From a virus, in IMG/VR virus record IMGVR_UViG_3300046451_001045, positions 1 to 59,234 of that record: a DNA stretch of 59,234 nucleotides; one strand, written 5' to 3'. Under the pieces are notes generated by a model. The model saw only the letters and a list, made by a program, of their open reading frames with translations, searched no databases and had not been told where the DNA came from. Positions 50,335 through 59,195 of the stretch are shown in pieces (position 1 is the stretch's first letter; each line of letters opens with the position of its first letter). A program made the translations under genes and the position numbers.

Positions 50335-51612
50335 ATGAGAAAACTAAACAAAGCTTGTACCTTACTACTAACTGCACTATTCCTTGCCTCTTGTGGAGGA
50401 GGGAGTTCCAATAACTGGACACCTGTAGAGACTGCCTCTACACCACCACCTCCACCACCTAGTGGTTGCACATCCAATTGTGGTAATGATACTACTTATT
50501 ATGGGGACTACAGTGATGCAGTCGAGTACATCATGCAAGATGGGTTCTATACACAGGCATTAGTAATATATAAGGATGGTGAACTCTTAAGAGAGGACTA
50601 CCGAGATATAACAGGGAACGAAGCAACTGCAGTAATTACAAAACAAACAGCACTTACTGAACAACAAATACAGGACTATTATGCCTATAATGACGAGTAT
50701 GACAAAACAGGTACTTGGTCAGTAACTAAGTCCTTTATGAGTATTTTAGTAGGTATTGCAATAGACAACGGATTCATACAATCATTAGAACAGAGGTCAG
50801 ATGATTTTATAACCGAATGGTATGGTAGAAGTCAAGGTCAGATGGTTACTATTGGACACTTGCTAGACCATAGAAGTGGTCTACAGGTTATGTGTTCTAA
50901 TAATTATTCTTCTTATGAATTCTTTGAATGCCAAGAAAATCCCGATGGTGGGACAATAACCTATCTTCATGACCAATTGTTCTCATGTATAAACCGAAGT
51001 TTGTATCCAAACGCATCCCCCCCACCATTTTGGAATTACGATAGAGATGGTTCATGGAAACAACAATCTCATATCTATAGTAATTGTGACAGCCAGATAT
51101 TGGGTGAAATTCTTACTCGTGCAACAGGAATGGATGTATCTGAATTTGCAGATAGATATCTATTTTCCCAATTGGGAATACAGGATGTCTTTTGGTGGAA
51201 AGATATGGCCGGCAACACATTATCGTATTGTTGTGTAGAGATTTCCGCAAAAGACCAAGCAAAAATAGGTCAGATGATATTAGATAACGATGGAAGTATC
51301 GTGAGTAGGGAATTCATTGATGGTATAGATACTTCAACAAGATATTCAAGAAGTTTTAGAAATACTGAGGGGTGGATAACGATGAATGGGTTTGACCTCA
51401 ACTTCATTCTGATGCATAAGGAAAAGAATATGGTCATTGTGAGGAGTTCATTATATGCAAGTGTTACAGAATATGATGGAACTCGTACAATAAATTATCA
51501 ACTTGGTACACCCGAATGGGATTCAAATTTTCCAGCATCACTACCAATGGGTATAGCAATGGAAGGAGTTGATGTAGACATGATGGGTGAATTAATATCA
51601 AAAATCGACTAG
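50335..51612 (+). CDS. Serine-hydrolase lipoprotein (beta-lactamase/PBP-C fold)
   Basis: This 425-residue protein has a lipoprotein signal with lipobox LASC (Cys 20), a Pro/Ser linker, then the class C beta-lactamase-like serine hydrolase fold. The nucleophile motif S129-V-T-K132 is intact, as is the second motif Y248-S-N250, followed by ILGEIL. The family includes carboxypeptidases, esterases and NylB-type hydrolases, so function is not antibiotic resistance by default. It would act at the cell envelope. A TTG start at 50320 exists but lies in the promoter. Confidence 0.87.
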   Translation: MRKLNKACTLLLTALFLASCGGGSSNNWTPVETASTPPPPPPSGCTSNCGNDTTYYGDYSDAVEYIMQDGFYTQALVIYKDGELLREDYRDITGNEATAVITKQTALTEQQIQDYYAYNDEYDKTGTWSVTKSFMSILVGIAIDNGFIQSLEQRSDDFITEWYGRSQGQMVTIGHLLDHRSGLQVMCSNNYSSYEFFECQENPDGGTITYLHDQLFSCINRSLYPNASPPPFWNYDRDGSWKQQSHIYSNCDSQILGEILTRATGMDVSEFADRYLFSQLGIQDVFWWKDMAGNTLSYCCVEISAKDQAKIGQMILDNDGSIVSREFIDGIDTSTRYSRSFRNTEGWITMNGFDLNFILMHKEKNMVIVRSSLYASVTEYDGTRTINYQLGTPEWDSNFPASLPMGIAMEGVDVDMMGELISKID

Positions 51613-51638
51613 ACAGAGTGACAATATAGTAGTATAAT
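51610..51638 (+). promoter_or_regulatory. Sigma70-type promoter for uvsX
   Basis: TAGACA (51610-51615), 17-base spacer, TATAAT (51633-51638). It overlaps the lipoprotein stop and gives an ordinary short leader with AGAGG before the uvsX ATG at 51664. Confidence 0.78.
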
Positions 51639-51663
51639 AGAACTTACAAACAGAGGATTAATT

Positions 51664-52725
51664 ATGAGTTTTTTAAAAGACCTAGTAAAGGCAAGTGGTA
51701 ATGAGTATGCAAGTATCGTCAATGATGGTGTTGCAGCTGGAGACGTTGATTCGTTTATAGATACTGGTTCACATATTTTCAATGCACTATTGAGTGGTTC
51801 ATTATATGGAGGATTACCATCAAACAAGATTACCGCAATTGCAGGTGAGTCTGCAACAGGTAAGACCTTCTTTGCACTAGGAATGGTAAAACAGTTTCTA
51901 GATGACAACAAAGATGCAGCCGTAATCTACTTCGAATCTGAATCTGCAATATCAAGAGATATGATTGAATCTAGGGGAATTGACTCTAAGAGAGTTGTTA
52001 TAGTTCCTGTAGTTACAGTGCAAGAGTTCAGAAATCAAGCAATTAGTATACTGGATAAGTATGCAGAAACCCCCCAAGCCAAACGTCCACCTATGATGTT
52101 CTGTTTAGATTCACTTGGTATGTTATCAACAACCAAAGAAATCGAAGACACTGCAGAAGGTAAAGAGACTAAAGATATGACTCGTGCTCAAATCACCAAA
52201 GGTGCATTCAGAGTATTGACATTGAAATTAGGTAGAGTCGGTGTTCCCATGATAGTCACGAACCACACATATGATGTGATTGGTTCTATGTTCCCTCAGA
52301 AAGAAATGGGTGGTGGTAGTGGACTCAAGTACGCTGCATCATCAATCATATTCTTATCTAAGAAGAAAGAAAAGGAAGGAACAGAAGTAGTTGGTAATAT
52401 CATTCATTGTAAGAATGCAAAGTCAAGATTGACTGTGGAAAACAGAATGGTTGATGTAAGGTTATCATATGAAAAAGGACTGGATAGGTACTATGGTCTA
52501 TTAGACATGGCACTTGCATTTGGAGTATTTCAGAAATCAAGTACAAGAGTTCTATTACCAAACGGTAAATCTGAATTTGGTAAAACAATTAACAACAATC
52601 CTGAAAAATACTTCACACCCGATGTGATGGAAAAATTAGAGAAAGTTGCAAATGAATATTTCCGATATGGTAGTAATATTGATGAAGGAATTTCAGAAGT
52701 AGATGATACCGATAACGATAGTTGA
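51664..52725 (+). CDS. uvsX: Recombinase UvsX (RecA-like)
   Basis: This 353-residue RecA-family protein drives strand exchange. Walker A GESATGKT is at 61-68, and [10 protein letters not shown] near 147-156 is Walker B. The [15 protein letters not shown]2 loop region is recognisable. It works with UvsY (17166). Length is close to T4 UvsX (391). It overlaps the next gene by 23 bases. Confidence 0.95.
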   Translation: MSFLKDLVKASGNEYASIVNDGVAAGDVDSFIDTGSHIFNALLSGSLYGGLPSNKITAIAGESATGKTFFALGMVKQFLDDNKDAAVIYFESESAISRDMIESRGIDSKRVVIVPVVTVQEFRNQAISILDKYAETPQAKRPPMMFCLDSLGMLSTTKEIEDTAEGKETKDMTRAQITKGAFRVLTLKLGRVGVPMIVTNHTYDVIGSMFPQKEMGGGSGLKYAASSIIFLSKKKEKEGTEVVGNIIHCKNAKSRLTVENRMVDVRLSYEKGLDRYYGLLDMALAFGVFQKSSTRVLLPNGKSEFGKTINNNPEKYFTPDVMEKLEKVANEYFRYGSNIDEGISEVDDTDNDS

Positions 52726-53356
52726 TAACTTTTTAGATGAACCCCATCAAATGGTGGAGTTCTCTAAACAATTAATTTTCACCCCCGAACCCGATGGTAG
52801 ATGGGCTGGTATTAGGTCACCCGAACTGCGTGACATAGACCCTTTCCTATATGACAACATAAACAAAAAGGTGATTGCACTATTCCATGACATGGAAAGT
52901 ATCGACCACACAGATGTAGATGTATCAATGACATTTCAAAAGATACCATCAACCCTCCATCATGGATGGGTGCATAACGATAATTGTTTCATGACTGGTA
53001 TTTTATATTTAAATGAAAACCCACTAGTAAATAGTGGAACTTCATTGTATACTAGTAAAGAAGGAACACTAATCAACCTAGACCATACAGAACAAAAGAG
53101 AGCGTCTAACCTTAGAGGTTCCATATCAGAAATTGAAATGGAAGTTCAAGAGGAACATAATAACCAGTTTGAGAAGACTGTTGATGTTAAAGGTAAATAC
53201 AATAGGTTAACTCTATTTCACGGTAATGTCCACCATAGTGCAAACAACCTTGGACTGGACAATGGTGAAGATAGATTAACTTTGGTAATGTTTTTTCATA
53301 GGGTGATTGGTAGAGAAATGCCAATTGATAGAATGAGAACAGTGAGAAAATTATGA
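52703..53356 (+). CDS. 2OG-Fe(II)-oxygenase-fold protein (DUF6445-like)
   Basis: This 217-residue protein has H91-x-D93 in WVHNDNCF, the strand GILYLNEN, the distal His region NVHHSANN near 175-182 and Arg 191 in DRLTLVMFF. The pattern fits DUF6445-type members of the 2OG superfamily. It is the sixth oxygenase-like protein in this window and overlaps both uvsX and gp41. Confidence 0.75.
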   Translation: MIPITIVDNFLDEPHQMVEFSKQLIFTPEPDGRWAGIRSPELRDIDPFLYDNINKKVIALFHDMESIDHTDVDVSMTFQKIPSTLHHGWVHNDNCFMTGILYLNENPLVNSGTSLYTSKEGTLINLDHTEQKRASNLRGSISEIEMEVQEEHNNQFEKTVDVKGKYNRLTLFHGNVHHSANNLGLDNGEDRLTLVMFFHRVIGREMPIDRMRTVRKL

Positions 53357-54747
53357 CAGAACAGAGACGAATAGAGACAACCATATTAAAGAATTTAGTG
53401 CAGAGTGAAGAGTTTGCACGAAAGACTATTCCATTTGTAAAGGACGAATACTTTACTGAACCCGATGAAAGAATCATCTTTCAAGAAGTTAAAGCATACT
53501 TTGAAAAGTATACTAACATCCCAACTGCAGAAGCCTTACTGATTAATTTAGATAACAATTCGAAGATACCCGAAACGGTTCTGAAAAATGCAAAGACAGT
53601 TTGTTCAAACATTCAAAAAGACAAAGAAGAGACACCTCAGAAATGGTTGATAGACGAAACAGAACAATGGTGCAAAGATAGAGCAATCTATATTGCAGTC
53701 ATGGAGAGTATCGAAGTTATTGATAAGACCTCAAAAAGGTCTACAGGGGAAATACCCGAATTACTTAAAGATGCACTTGCAATATCATTTGACACACACA
53801 TTGGTCATGATGTATTAGAAGATGCAGATGCTCGATGGGAGTTCTATAATACTGAAGAAGAGAAGATTCCATTCGACTTGGAATACTTCAACAAAGTTAC
53901 TAAGGGTGGTTTACCGAATAAAACCTTGAATATCTGCCTTGCAGGAACAGGTGTCGGTAAATCCCTTTTCATGTGTCACATGGCATCTAGTCACTTGATG
54001 ATGAACAAGAATGTGTTATACATTACACTTGAAATGTCAGAAGAGAAGATTGCAGAGAGAATTGATGCAAATATTCTTAATGTTCCTATCCAAGATTTAG
54101 CAGGATTGAACAAGTCAATGTATGGTAAGAAGGTAGAGAAACTTAAAGGTAAGACTACTGGTAAACTTATCATCAAAGAATACCCAACTGCAGCTGCTCA
54201 TGTTGGACACTTCAGACATCTATTACAAGAGTTGGAAATTAAGAAAGACTTTAAACCCGACATGATATTCATCGATTACCTTAACATATGTGCATCTCAC
54301 AGGATTAAGCCTGGTGCTGGTGCAAACAGTTATACACTAGTTAAGAGTATTGCAGAGGAGTTGAGAGGACTTGCAGTGGAGTTTGATGTACCAATCATGA
54401 GTGCAACACAGACAACTCGTAGTGGTTTTGGTTCAACAGATGTAGAACTTACAGATACCTCAGAGTCATTCGGATTACCTGCAACTGCAGACTTTATGTT
54501 TGCACTGATTACATCTGAAGAGTTAGACGAGTTAGACCAGTTAGTGGTTAAACAGTTGAAGAACAGATACAATGACCCCACCGTATTCAAAAGGTTCGTC
54601 ATAGGTGTCGATAGAAGTCGTATGAAGTTGTACGATTGTGAACAAGAAGCTCAAGAAGAGTTAATTGAAAATACTAATTCATACGATGACTCCATCCCTG
54701 TTGCAGACAGAGGAAGAAGTTCAAAGTTTGGTGATTTTAAAATATAG
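53353..54747 (+). CDS. gp41: Replicative helicase gp41 (DnaB family)
   Basis: This 464-residue protein is the hexameric helicase that unwinds ahead of the polymerase and works with primase gp61. The N-terminal helical domain covers about 150 residues; Walker A LAGTGVGKS is at 196-204; LYITLEMSEEKIAERI and MIFIDYLNIC (Walker B) follow. It is close in length to T4 gp41 (475). No gp61 or gp59 is visible in this window. Confidence 0.95.
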   Translation: MTEQRRIETTILKNLVQSEEFARKTIPFVKDEYFTEPDERIIFQEVKAYFEKYTNIPTAEALLINLDNNSKIPETVLKNAKTVCSNIQKDKEETPQKWLIDETEQWCKDRAIYIAVMESIEVIDKTSKRSTGEIPELLKDALAISFDTHIGHDVLEDADARWEFYNTEEEKIPFDLEYFNKVTKGGLPNKTLNICLAGTGVGKSLFMCHMASSHLMMNKNVLYITLEMSEEKIAERIDANILNVPIQDLAGLNKSMYGKKVEKLKGKTTGKLIIKEYPTAAAHVGHFRHLLQELEIKKDFKPDMIFIDYLNICASHRIKPGAGANSYTLVKSIAEELRGLAVEFDVPIMSATQTTRSGFGSTDVELTDTSESFGLPATADFMFALITSEELDELDQLVVKQLKNRYNDPTVFKRFVIGVDRSRMKLYDCEQEAQEELIENTNSYDDSIPVADRGRSSKFGDFKI

Positions 54748-54756
54748 GAGAAAGAA

Positions 54757-55329
54757 ATGACAAATAGAGAAATTTTATTAGCAGATGGATGGACTCCATT
54801 AACCCAAAAAGGGTTTGGTGACCATGCAGAAATTGATTCAAGATTAGAGAAAGGTGTATCATGGGATGATGCAGGACAGAATGTAGGAAAACTAGACCAA
54901 GAGATGGAACCTGCATTCTATGTATGGACAAATCTAAATTGGCAGTTTCCCGATGATGTAGGATTTTCGGGTTGGAAAGTTATTGACAAACATCTTTCAT
55001 GGGCGAATGAAATAAGTTGGTGGCATTCTACACAATTACAAGCACCTTACACTCATTGTGGAGGCCCTTTCAGAGCTGCATGTGCAGATTATGCTATGGG
55101 TGGATGTGCATTATTTCAACAACAAAAATTCTGTCCCACAACAAAGTTAGAAATAACTTATGAGGGTGCAATTAAAGTTGGAGAAGTTCTTGAAACACTA
55201 CAGACAAGTGTAAAGGTAATAGACGAAGGTCGTACATTGGTGCAAGAAGGTATCCAAAGAATCTATGGAACAGACACTATTATTGGACATTTTACAAGTA
55301 CCCATTATATACCTAAACCTAAAAGTTAA
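54757..55329 (+). CDS. Conserved hypothetical protein
   Basis: This 190-residue protein is preceded by AGGAGAAAGAA, a strong ribosome site. Several Cys residues occur in YTHCGGPFRAACADYAMGGCALF, near 98-120. I recognise no family. It is soluble, with a beta-rich C-terminal half. It sits between helicase gp41 and a late-promoter-driven small gene. Confidence 0.55.
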   Translation: MTNREILLADGWTPLTQKGFGDHAEIDSRLEKGVSWDDAGQNVGKLDQEMEPAFYVWTNLNWQFPDDVGFSGWKVIDKHLSWANEISWWHSTQLQAPYTHCGGPFRAACADYAMGGCALFQQQKFCPTTKLEITYEGAIKVGEVLETLQTSVKVIDEGRTLVQEGIQRIYGTDTIIGHFTSTHYIPKPKS

Positions 55330-55342
55330 TAAGATAAATGAC

Positions 55343-55349
55343 CTAAATA
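55343..55349 (+). promoter_or_regulatory. Late-type box CTAAATA
   Basis: CTAAATA followed by GTATTA, 17 bases before the ATG at 55367. It is consistent with a late promoter with a short leader. Confidence 0.4.
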
Positions 55350-55366
55350 GTATTAGGTTAAACATT

Positions 55367-55543
55367 ATGAGTAAATTTTTGAATCAAACAGACGTTATTG
55401 ACATTCTATCAAGGAAGATAGAAGTCAAAACTATGTTACGCGATGCAAAAAAAACTAAAGATGTATGCAAAATCACAAGTCTAACTACAGAATTGCATGA
55501 TATCGAGTTAAAACTCAAGTCCACGCCCTTATCAAAAACATAA
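55367..55543 (+). CDS. Small helical protein
   Basis: This 58-residue protein is charged and helical (DILSRKIEVKTMLRDAKKTK) and starts at the ATG at 55367, after a late box; the longer frame from 55265 overlaps the upstream gene. No family recognised. Confidence 0.6.
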   Translation: MSKFLNQTDVIDILSRKIEVKTMLRDAKKTKDVCKITSLTTELHDIELKLKSTPLSKT

Positions 55544-55546
55544 ATA
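55539..55546 (+). promoter_or_regulatory. Late-type box CATAAATA
   Basis: CATAAATA overlaps the stop of the small helical gene. AACAGGA lies between it and the ATG at 55575, an ordinary late leader. Confidence 0.5.
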
Positions 55547-55574
55547 GTAGGTAACTTAACAGGAACCTACTTTA

Positions 55575-56774
55575 ATGGCAGTCACAAACGTACATTTAGA
55601 ACACCTAGAAGACGAAATCATCAACAATGGTATTGCAGGTGGTCGTGCATCTATCAACTTCCTGAGAGAACTTAGGGACATGTTAAAAGGACATGCAACA
55701 GGTAGAGTCAAGATGACTGTTAAATGGGATGGTGCTCCTGCTATATTCTGCGGGCCACATCCCGAGACTAAAGAATTCTTTGTTGCAAAGAAATCCCTAT
55801 TCAATAAAGAACCATTATTCTACACATCCGAACAACAAATCAAAGATGCACCCGAACTTAAGGGTAGTTTAGAAGAGAAGTTTTTAACATCATTTAAATA
55901 CCTATCCAAGATGGGAATGAAAGAAATCCTACAGGGTGATTTGATGTACACTAACGACAAGTCTAGTGAGACGATAGATGATAAGAAGTATCTCACATTT
56001 CACCCCAATACAATCTTATATGCAGTTCTTGAAGGTTCGAAACTTTATAATGAAATCAACTCAACGAAAATGGGTATCGTCTTCCACACAACTTATTCAG
56101 GGTCTACTATAGAATCACTAAGTGCATCGTTTGGTGCAAATGCACCCAAGTCTACATCAGATGTTTGGACTGATGATGCAACATACAAGGATGTGACTGG
56201 TTACGGAAACATGACTGCAAAGGAAACACTTCAGTTAACCAATGCACTTACTTCGACTGGTAAAAATTTCCATGGTATAACAAACAAAGACCTTAAGAAG
56301 TTTAATGATGTTCAAAATGTTCTCAACAGTAAAGGAGCTGCAGGTGCATCATACAAGACATACACTAATACACTTGTCCGTGCAGGTAAGTGGAACCCTA
56401 ACGGAAAGGACTACCTCACCCATGTAGAGAAATACTGGAAAGATAAGATAGTTGCAAAAGTTAAGATGCAGAAGACTAAAGACATCAAGATACAGATTGG
56501 TAAGGATGTTATGAGAGACTTAAACTCCATCAAAGTGATGATTGATAACCTTGCAAAATTCCAAGGTGGGTTGATAGAGTCAAAATCCCTTATTGTTACA
56601 GCACTAAATAGAGTAAAGAGTATTGGAACCTTCGTGAAGGTAGATAACGGATTTAAAGTAGTTAATCCTGAAGGATATGTTGCAATCGACTCAGACGGAA
56701 GTGCAGTTAAATTAGTTGACAGGATGGAATTCTCTATGAATAACTTCAACGCTGCAAAAGCATGGGACAAGTAA
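55575..56774 (+). CDS. DUF6267-like protein with ligase-like motifs
   Basis: This 399-residue protein carries K50-W-D-G53 in VKWDGAPAIF, which resembles the KxDG adenylation motif of DNA/RNA ligases and capping enzymes. Further motif-like blocks follow: ILQGDLMYT at 118-126, GIVFHT at 167-172 and a late VAKVKM near 290. The set and order match ligase motifs I, III, IV and V in outline. A polynucleotide ligase or nucleotidyltransferase role is inference; the sequence is otherwise divergent. Confidence 0.6.
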   Translation: MAVTNVHLEHLEDEIINNGIAGGRASINFLRELRDMLKGHATGRVKMTVKWDGAPAIFCGPHPETKEFFVAKKSLFNKEPLFYTSEQQIKDAPELKGSLEEKFLTSFKYLSKMGMKEILQGDLMYTNDKSSETIDDKKYLTFHPNTILYAVLEGSKLYNEINSTKMGIVFHTTYSGSTIESLSASFGANAPKSTSDVWTDDATYKDVTGYGNMTAKETLQLTNALTSTGKNFHGITNKDLKKFNDVQNVLNSKGAAGASYKTYTNTLVRAGKWNPNGKDYLTHVEKYWKDKIVAKVKMQKTKDIKIQIGKDVMRDLNSIKVMIDNLAKFQGGLIESKSLIVTALNRVKSIGTFVKVDNGFKVVNPEGYVAIDSDGSAVKLVDRMEFSMNNFNAAKAWDK

Positions 56775-58057
56775 TGAAAAGTTTTAAATCCATATTCGAA
56801 GCAAAAGAAAAGAGTGCAGTGTTTACTTTTGGTAGATTCAATCCACCTACAGTTGGACATGCAAAATTAATAGAAAAGTTAAAAAACTCTACCAGTGGTG
56901 GTTTTGAACCTCTAGTGTTCATGTCACACTCACAAGACTCCAAGAAGAATCCATTAGATTATAAAACTAAATGGAACTTTATGAATAAATTCTTCGGTAA
57001 GAAGGTGGGTATTGTGAACACTAAAGCACGACAAGTGTTTGAAATTGCAACTGCACTACAAGACCAAGGTTACAGTAAGGTTAGAATGGTGGTTGGTTCA
57101 GACAGAATTAAAGAATTTGAGATGTTACTCAACAAATACAATGGTGTGAAAGGAAAACATGGTTACTATAAGTTTGATTCAATTAATATTATATCTGCAG
57201 GGGAAAGAGACCCCGACTCCGATGACGTAAGTGGAATGTCTGCATCTAAAATGAGACAAGCTGCATCAGATGGGGATTATGATTCCTTTGAATCGGGTGT
57301 CCCCGATAAAAAACATGCAAAGACACTTTGGAAGGCAGTAAAAAAGGGAATGAACATCTCAGAGAGTACACTACCATCTTACATGCAAGAGGACTTACTT
57401 AATGAAGGAGTCTATGACCAAGGTATATTTAAAGCAGTCTTTCTAATGGGAGGCCCAGGCAGTGGTAAATCAGAAGTGGTTGATGGTCTTTCCCTTAAAT
57501 CATTGGGACTTAAATTAGTTAATACAGATAATGCATTTGAGAAAGGTCTTAAGAAAGCAGGATTATCATTAGACCTATCTAAGAACGACCCTAAAGACTA
57601 TGACCCTATCCGTGCAAGAGCAAAGGCGACCACTAAAATAGGTATGGACTTGTATATCGGTAACAGACTGGGACTTATCTTTGACACTACTAGTGCAAAC
57701 GACAGTAAGATTAAAGCATATAAGAAACATTTAGATGCACTTGGATATGAATCTAAGATGATTTATGTTCAAACATCACTAGCAAATGCACAAAAACGAA
57801 ATCAAATGAGACCTCGTAAAGTTCCACCCGAAATTGTTACTGGAGATTGGAACAAATCAAATGCAAATGCAATCAAATTGCAAAAGTTGTTTGGTAGAGA
57901 CTTCACTAAGATAGAGAATGATGATACACTTGCATCACTTAAACAGAAGACAAATGGTCTTTATGGTAAACTCATGTCATGGACTACCATATTCCCTTCA
58001 AACAAACCTGCTCTCTCTTGGAAACAACGAGAGTTACATCTCAAAAAGACTAAATAG
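56774..58057 (+). CDS. Bifunctional nucleotidyltransferase (NMNAT-like) and P-loop kinase
   Basis: This 427-residue protein fuses two domains. The N-terminal cytidylyltransferase-like domain has FTFGRFNPPTVGHAKLI at 17-33 and GMSASKMRQA near 155, as in NMN adenylyltransferases. The C-terminal domain has a P-loop GGPGSGKS at about 226-233, like zeta-toxin or polynucleotide-kinase P-loop proteins. The two together might salvage or remodel nicotinamide nucleotides or modify RNA ends. The start at 56774 overlaps the previous stop by one base. Confidence 0.8.
   Translation: MKSFKSIFEAKEKSAVFTFGRFNPPTVGHAKLIEKLKNSTSGGFEPLVFMSHSQDSKKNPLDYKTKWNFMNKFFGKKVGIVNTKARQVFEIATALQDQGYSKVRMVVGSDRIKEFEMLLNKYNGVKGKHGYYKFDSINIISAGERDPDSDDVSGMSASKMRQAASDGDYDSFESGVPDKKHAKTLWKAVKKGMNISESTLPSYMQEDLLNEGVYDQGIFKAVFLMGGPGSGKSEVVDGLSLKSLGLKLVNTDNAFEKGLKKAGLSLDLSKNDPKDYDPIRARAKATTKIGMDLYIGNRLGLIFDTTSANDSKIKAYKKHLDALGYESKMIYVQTSLANAQKRNQMRPRKVPPEIVTGDWNKSNANAIKLQKLFGRDFTKIENDDTLASLKQKTNGLYGKLMSWTTIFPSNKPALSWKQRELHLKKTK
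58050..58056 (+). promoter_or_regulatory. Late-type box CTAAATA, 5 nt before ATG
   Basis: CTAAATA overlaps the stop of the nucleotidyltransferase, followed by GTATT and ATG at 58062. It fits the leaderless late layout and sets the start of the next gene. Confidence 0.55.
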
Positions 58058-58061
58058 TATT

Positions 58062-59195
58062 ATGGATTTATTAAACGATATATTAAAAGTACAGAAACTT
58101 GCACGAGAGGATAAAATTCAGTCTTTTCAATCAATGTTTACGGAAGAACCCGTCGCAGTCAAAGCTGCTCATGCAAAAGCACAACAGGTTCAAGAGTTGG
58201 AAGACCTTAAAGTTAAACAAGAAAAGGAACTTGAATCGTTAAAAGATAGACATGAGAGAGAGAATTCTAAACTTGGATTAGAGAAAGAGAAAGAGACCGA
58301 GAATGTTGCAATTCAAAAGAAAAGAGATGCAACAAGAAAGGCAAACGAGTCAGTTGAATTAGAAGAATCAAAGGTGACTTGTCCCGAATGTGGTGGAAAA
58401 GGTTGTGACCATTGTGACGATACTGGTTATCACATAAAGGAAGGTAAGTTAGTAACTTCAGCTGTAGATATCATTAAATTGATTACTAAAAAAGTTGCAG
58501 CCAGATTAGAAAAAGAGTATAGTAGTAATCCCGAGAAAGGTCTTGGTATGATTAACACTATCGGTGCAATGGTTGGACATAAAGTTACAGACCAAAAACA
58601 AGATAAAGGTAAGTTATTCCTTAAGTTCGGTGAAGAGTTAGAAGAAGGTAAGATGCAGGATGCAATTAAAAAAATGAAAGGTCTATCTAAGAAACAGATG
58701 GAATTCCTGATGACAATACCTCAACAACAACTTACAGTAATTGCACAACAATTAGCTGGTTTGACAATGGGTGAAGAACTGGAAGAACGACATGCAGATG
58801 TAATGAGAAAGAGAAATCAGTCTCAACAAAAAGCACATCAAAAAGCAATGATGAAGTCTGCAAAAAAGTCTATCAAAGACTATGATGCAAAGAATAAGAA
58901 CAAGAACGAGGAGTCTGAAGTAGAAGAAGACAGAGACTACAAAAAGGAATATGAGTCATATCATAAAGACCCCGAACAAATTAAAAGACGTGCAAAGAGA
59001 AACGAAGCACGAAGAAGTTTAAAAAATCAGAAGAAACTTACTGCTGATAAAGACGTACATCATAAGGATAACAATCCTATGAACAACGACAAATCTAATC
59101 TGAGTATCGTTACTCAAAATTATAACAGAAAAGAACCTCGTATGAGGAACAAACTAAAGGAAAAGGGGTGCTTACCAAATGCCAAACGGAAATAA
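58062..59195 (+). CDS. Coiled-coil protein with zinc finger and C-terminal HNH nuclease
   Basis: This 377-residue protein has a charged coiled coil at about 35-100, a DnaJ-like zinc finger with C107, C110, C115 and C118 (CPECGGKGCDHC), a helical middle, and a basic C-terminal HNH domain (VHHKDNNPMNNDKSNL near 332-347). The frame extends upstream to 57918, but the late box and family start favour 58062. HNH endonucleases of marine T4-like phages often end in this motif; a packaging, homing or virion role cannot be separated here. Confidence 0.8.
   Translation: MDLLNDILKVQKLAREDKIQSFQSMFTEEPVAVKAAHAKAQQVQELEDLKVKQEKELESLKDRHERENSKLGLEKEKETENVAIQKKRDATRKANESVELEESKVTCPECGGKGCDHCDDTGYHIKEGKLVTSAVDIIKLITKKVAARLEKEYSSNPEKGLGMINTIGAMVGHKVTDQKQDKGKLFLKFGEELEEGKMQDAIKKMKGLSKKQMEFLMTIPQQQLTVIAQQLAGLTMGEELEERHADVMRKRNQSQQKAHQKAMMKSAKKSIKDYDAKNKNKNEESEVEEDRDYKKEYESYHKDPEQIKRRAKRNEARRSLKNQKKLTADKDVHHKDNNPMNNDKSNLSIVTQNYNRKEPRMRNKLKEKGCLPNAKRK

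Noticed and set aside
50335-51612. Antibiotic-resistance beta-lactamase
   Set aside because: The fold motifs are shared with many esterases, carboxypeptidases and amide hydrolases, and the Pro-rich lipoprotein layout does not resemble known resistance enzymes. Resistance cannot be claimed from these motifs.
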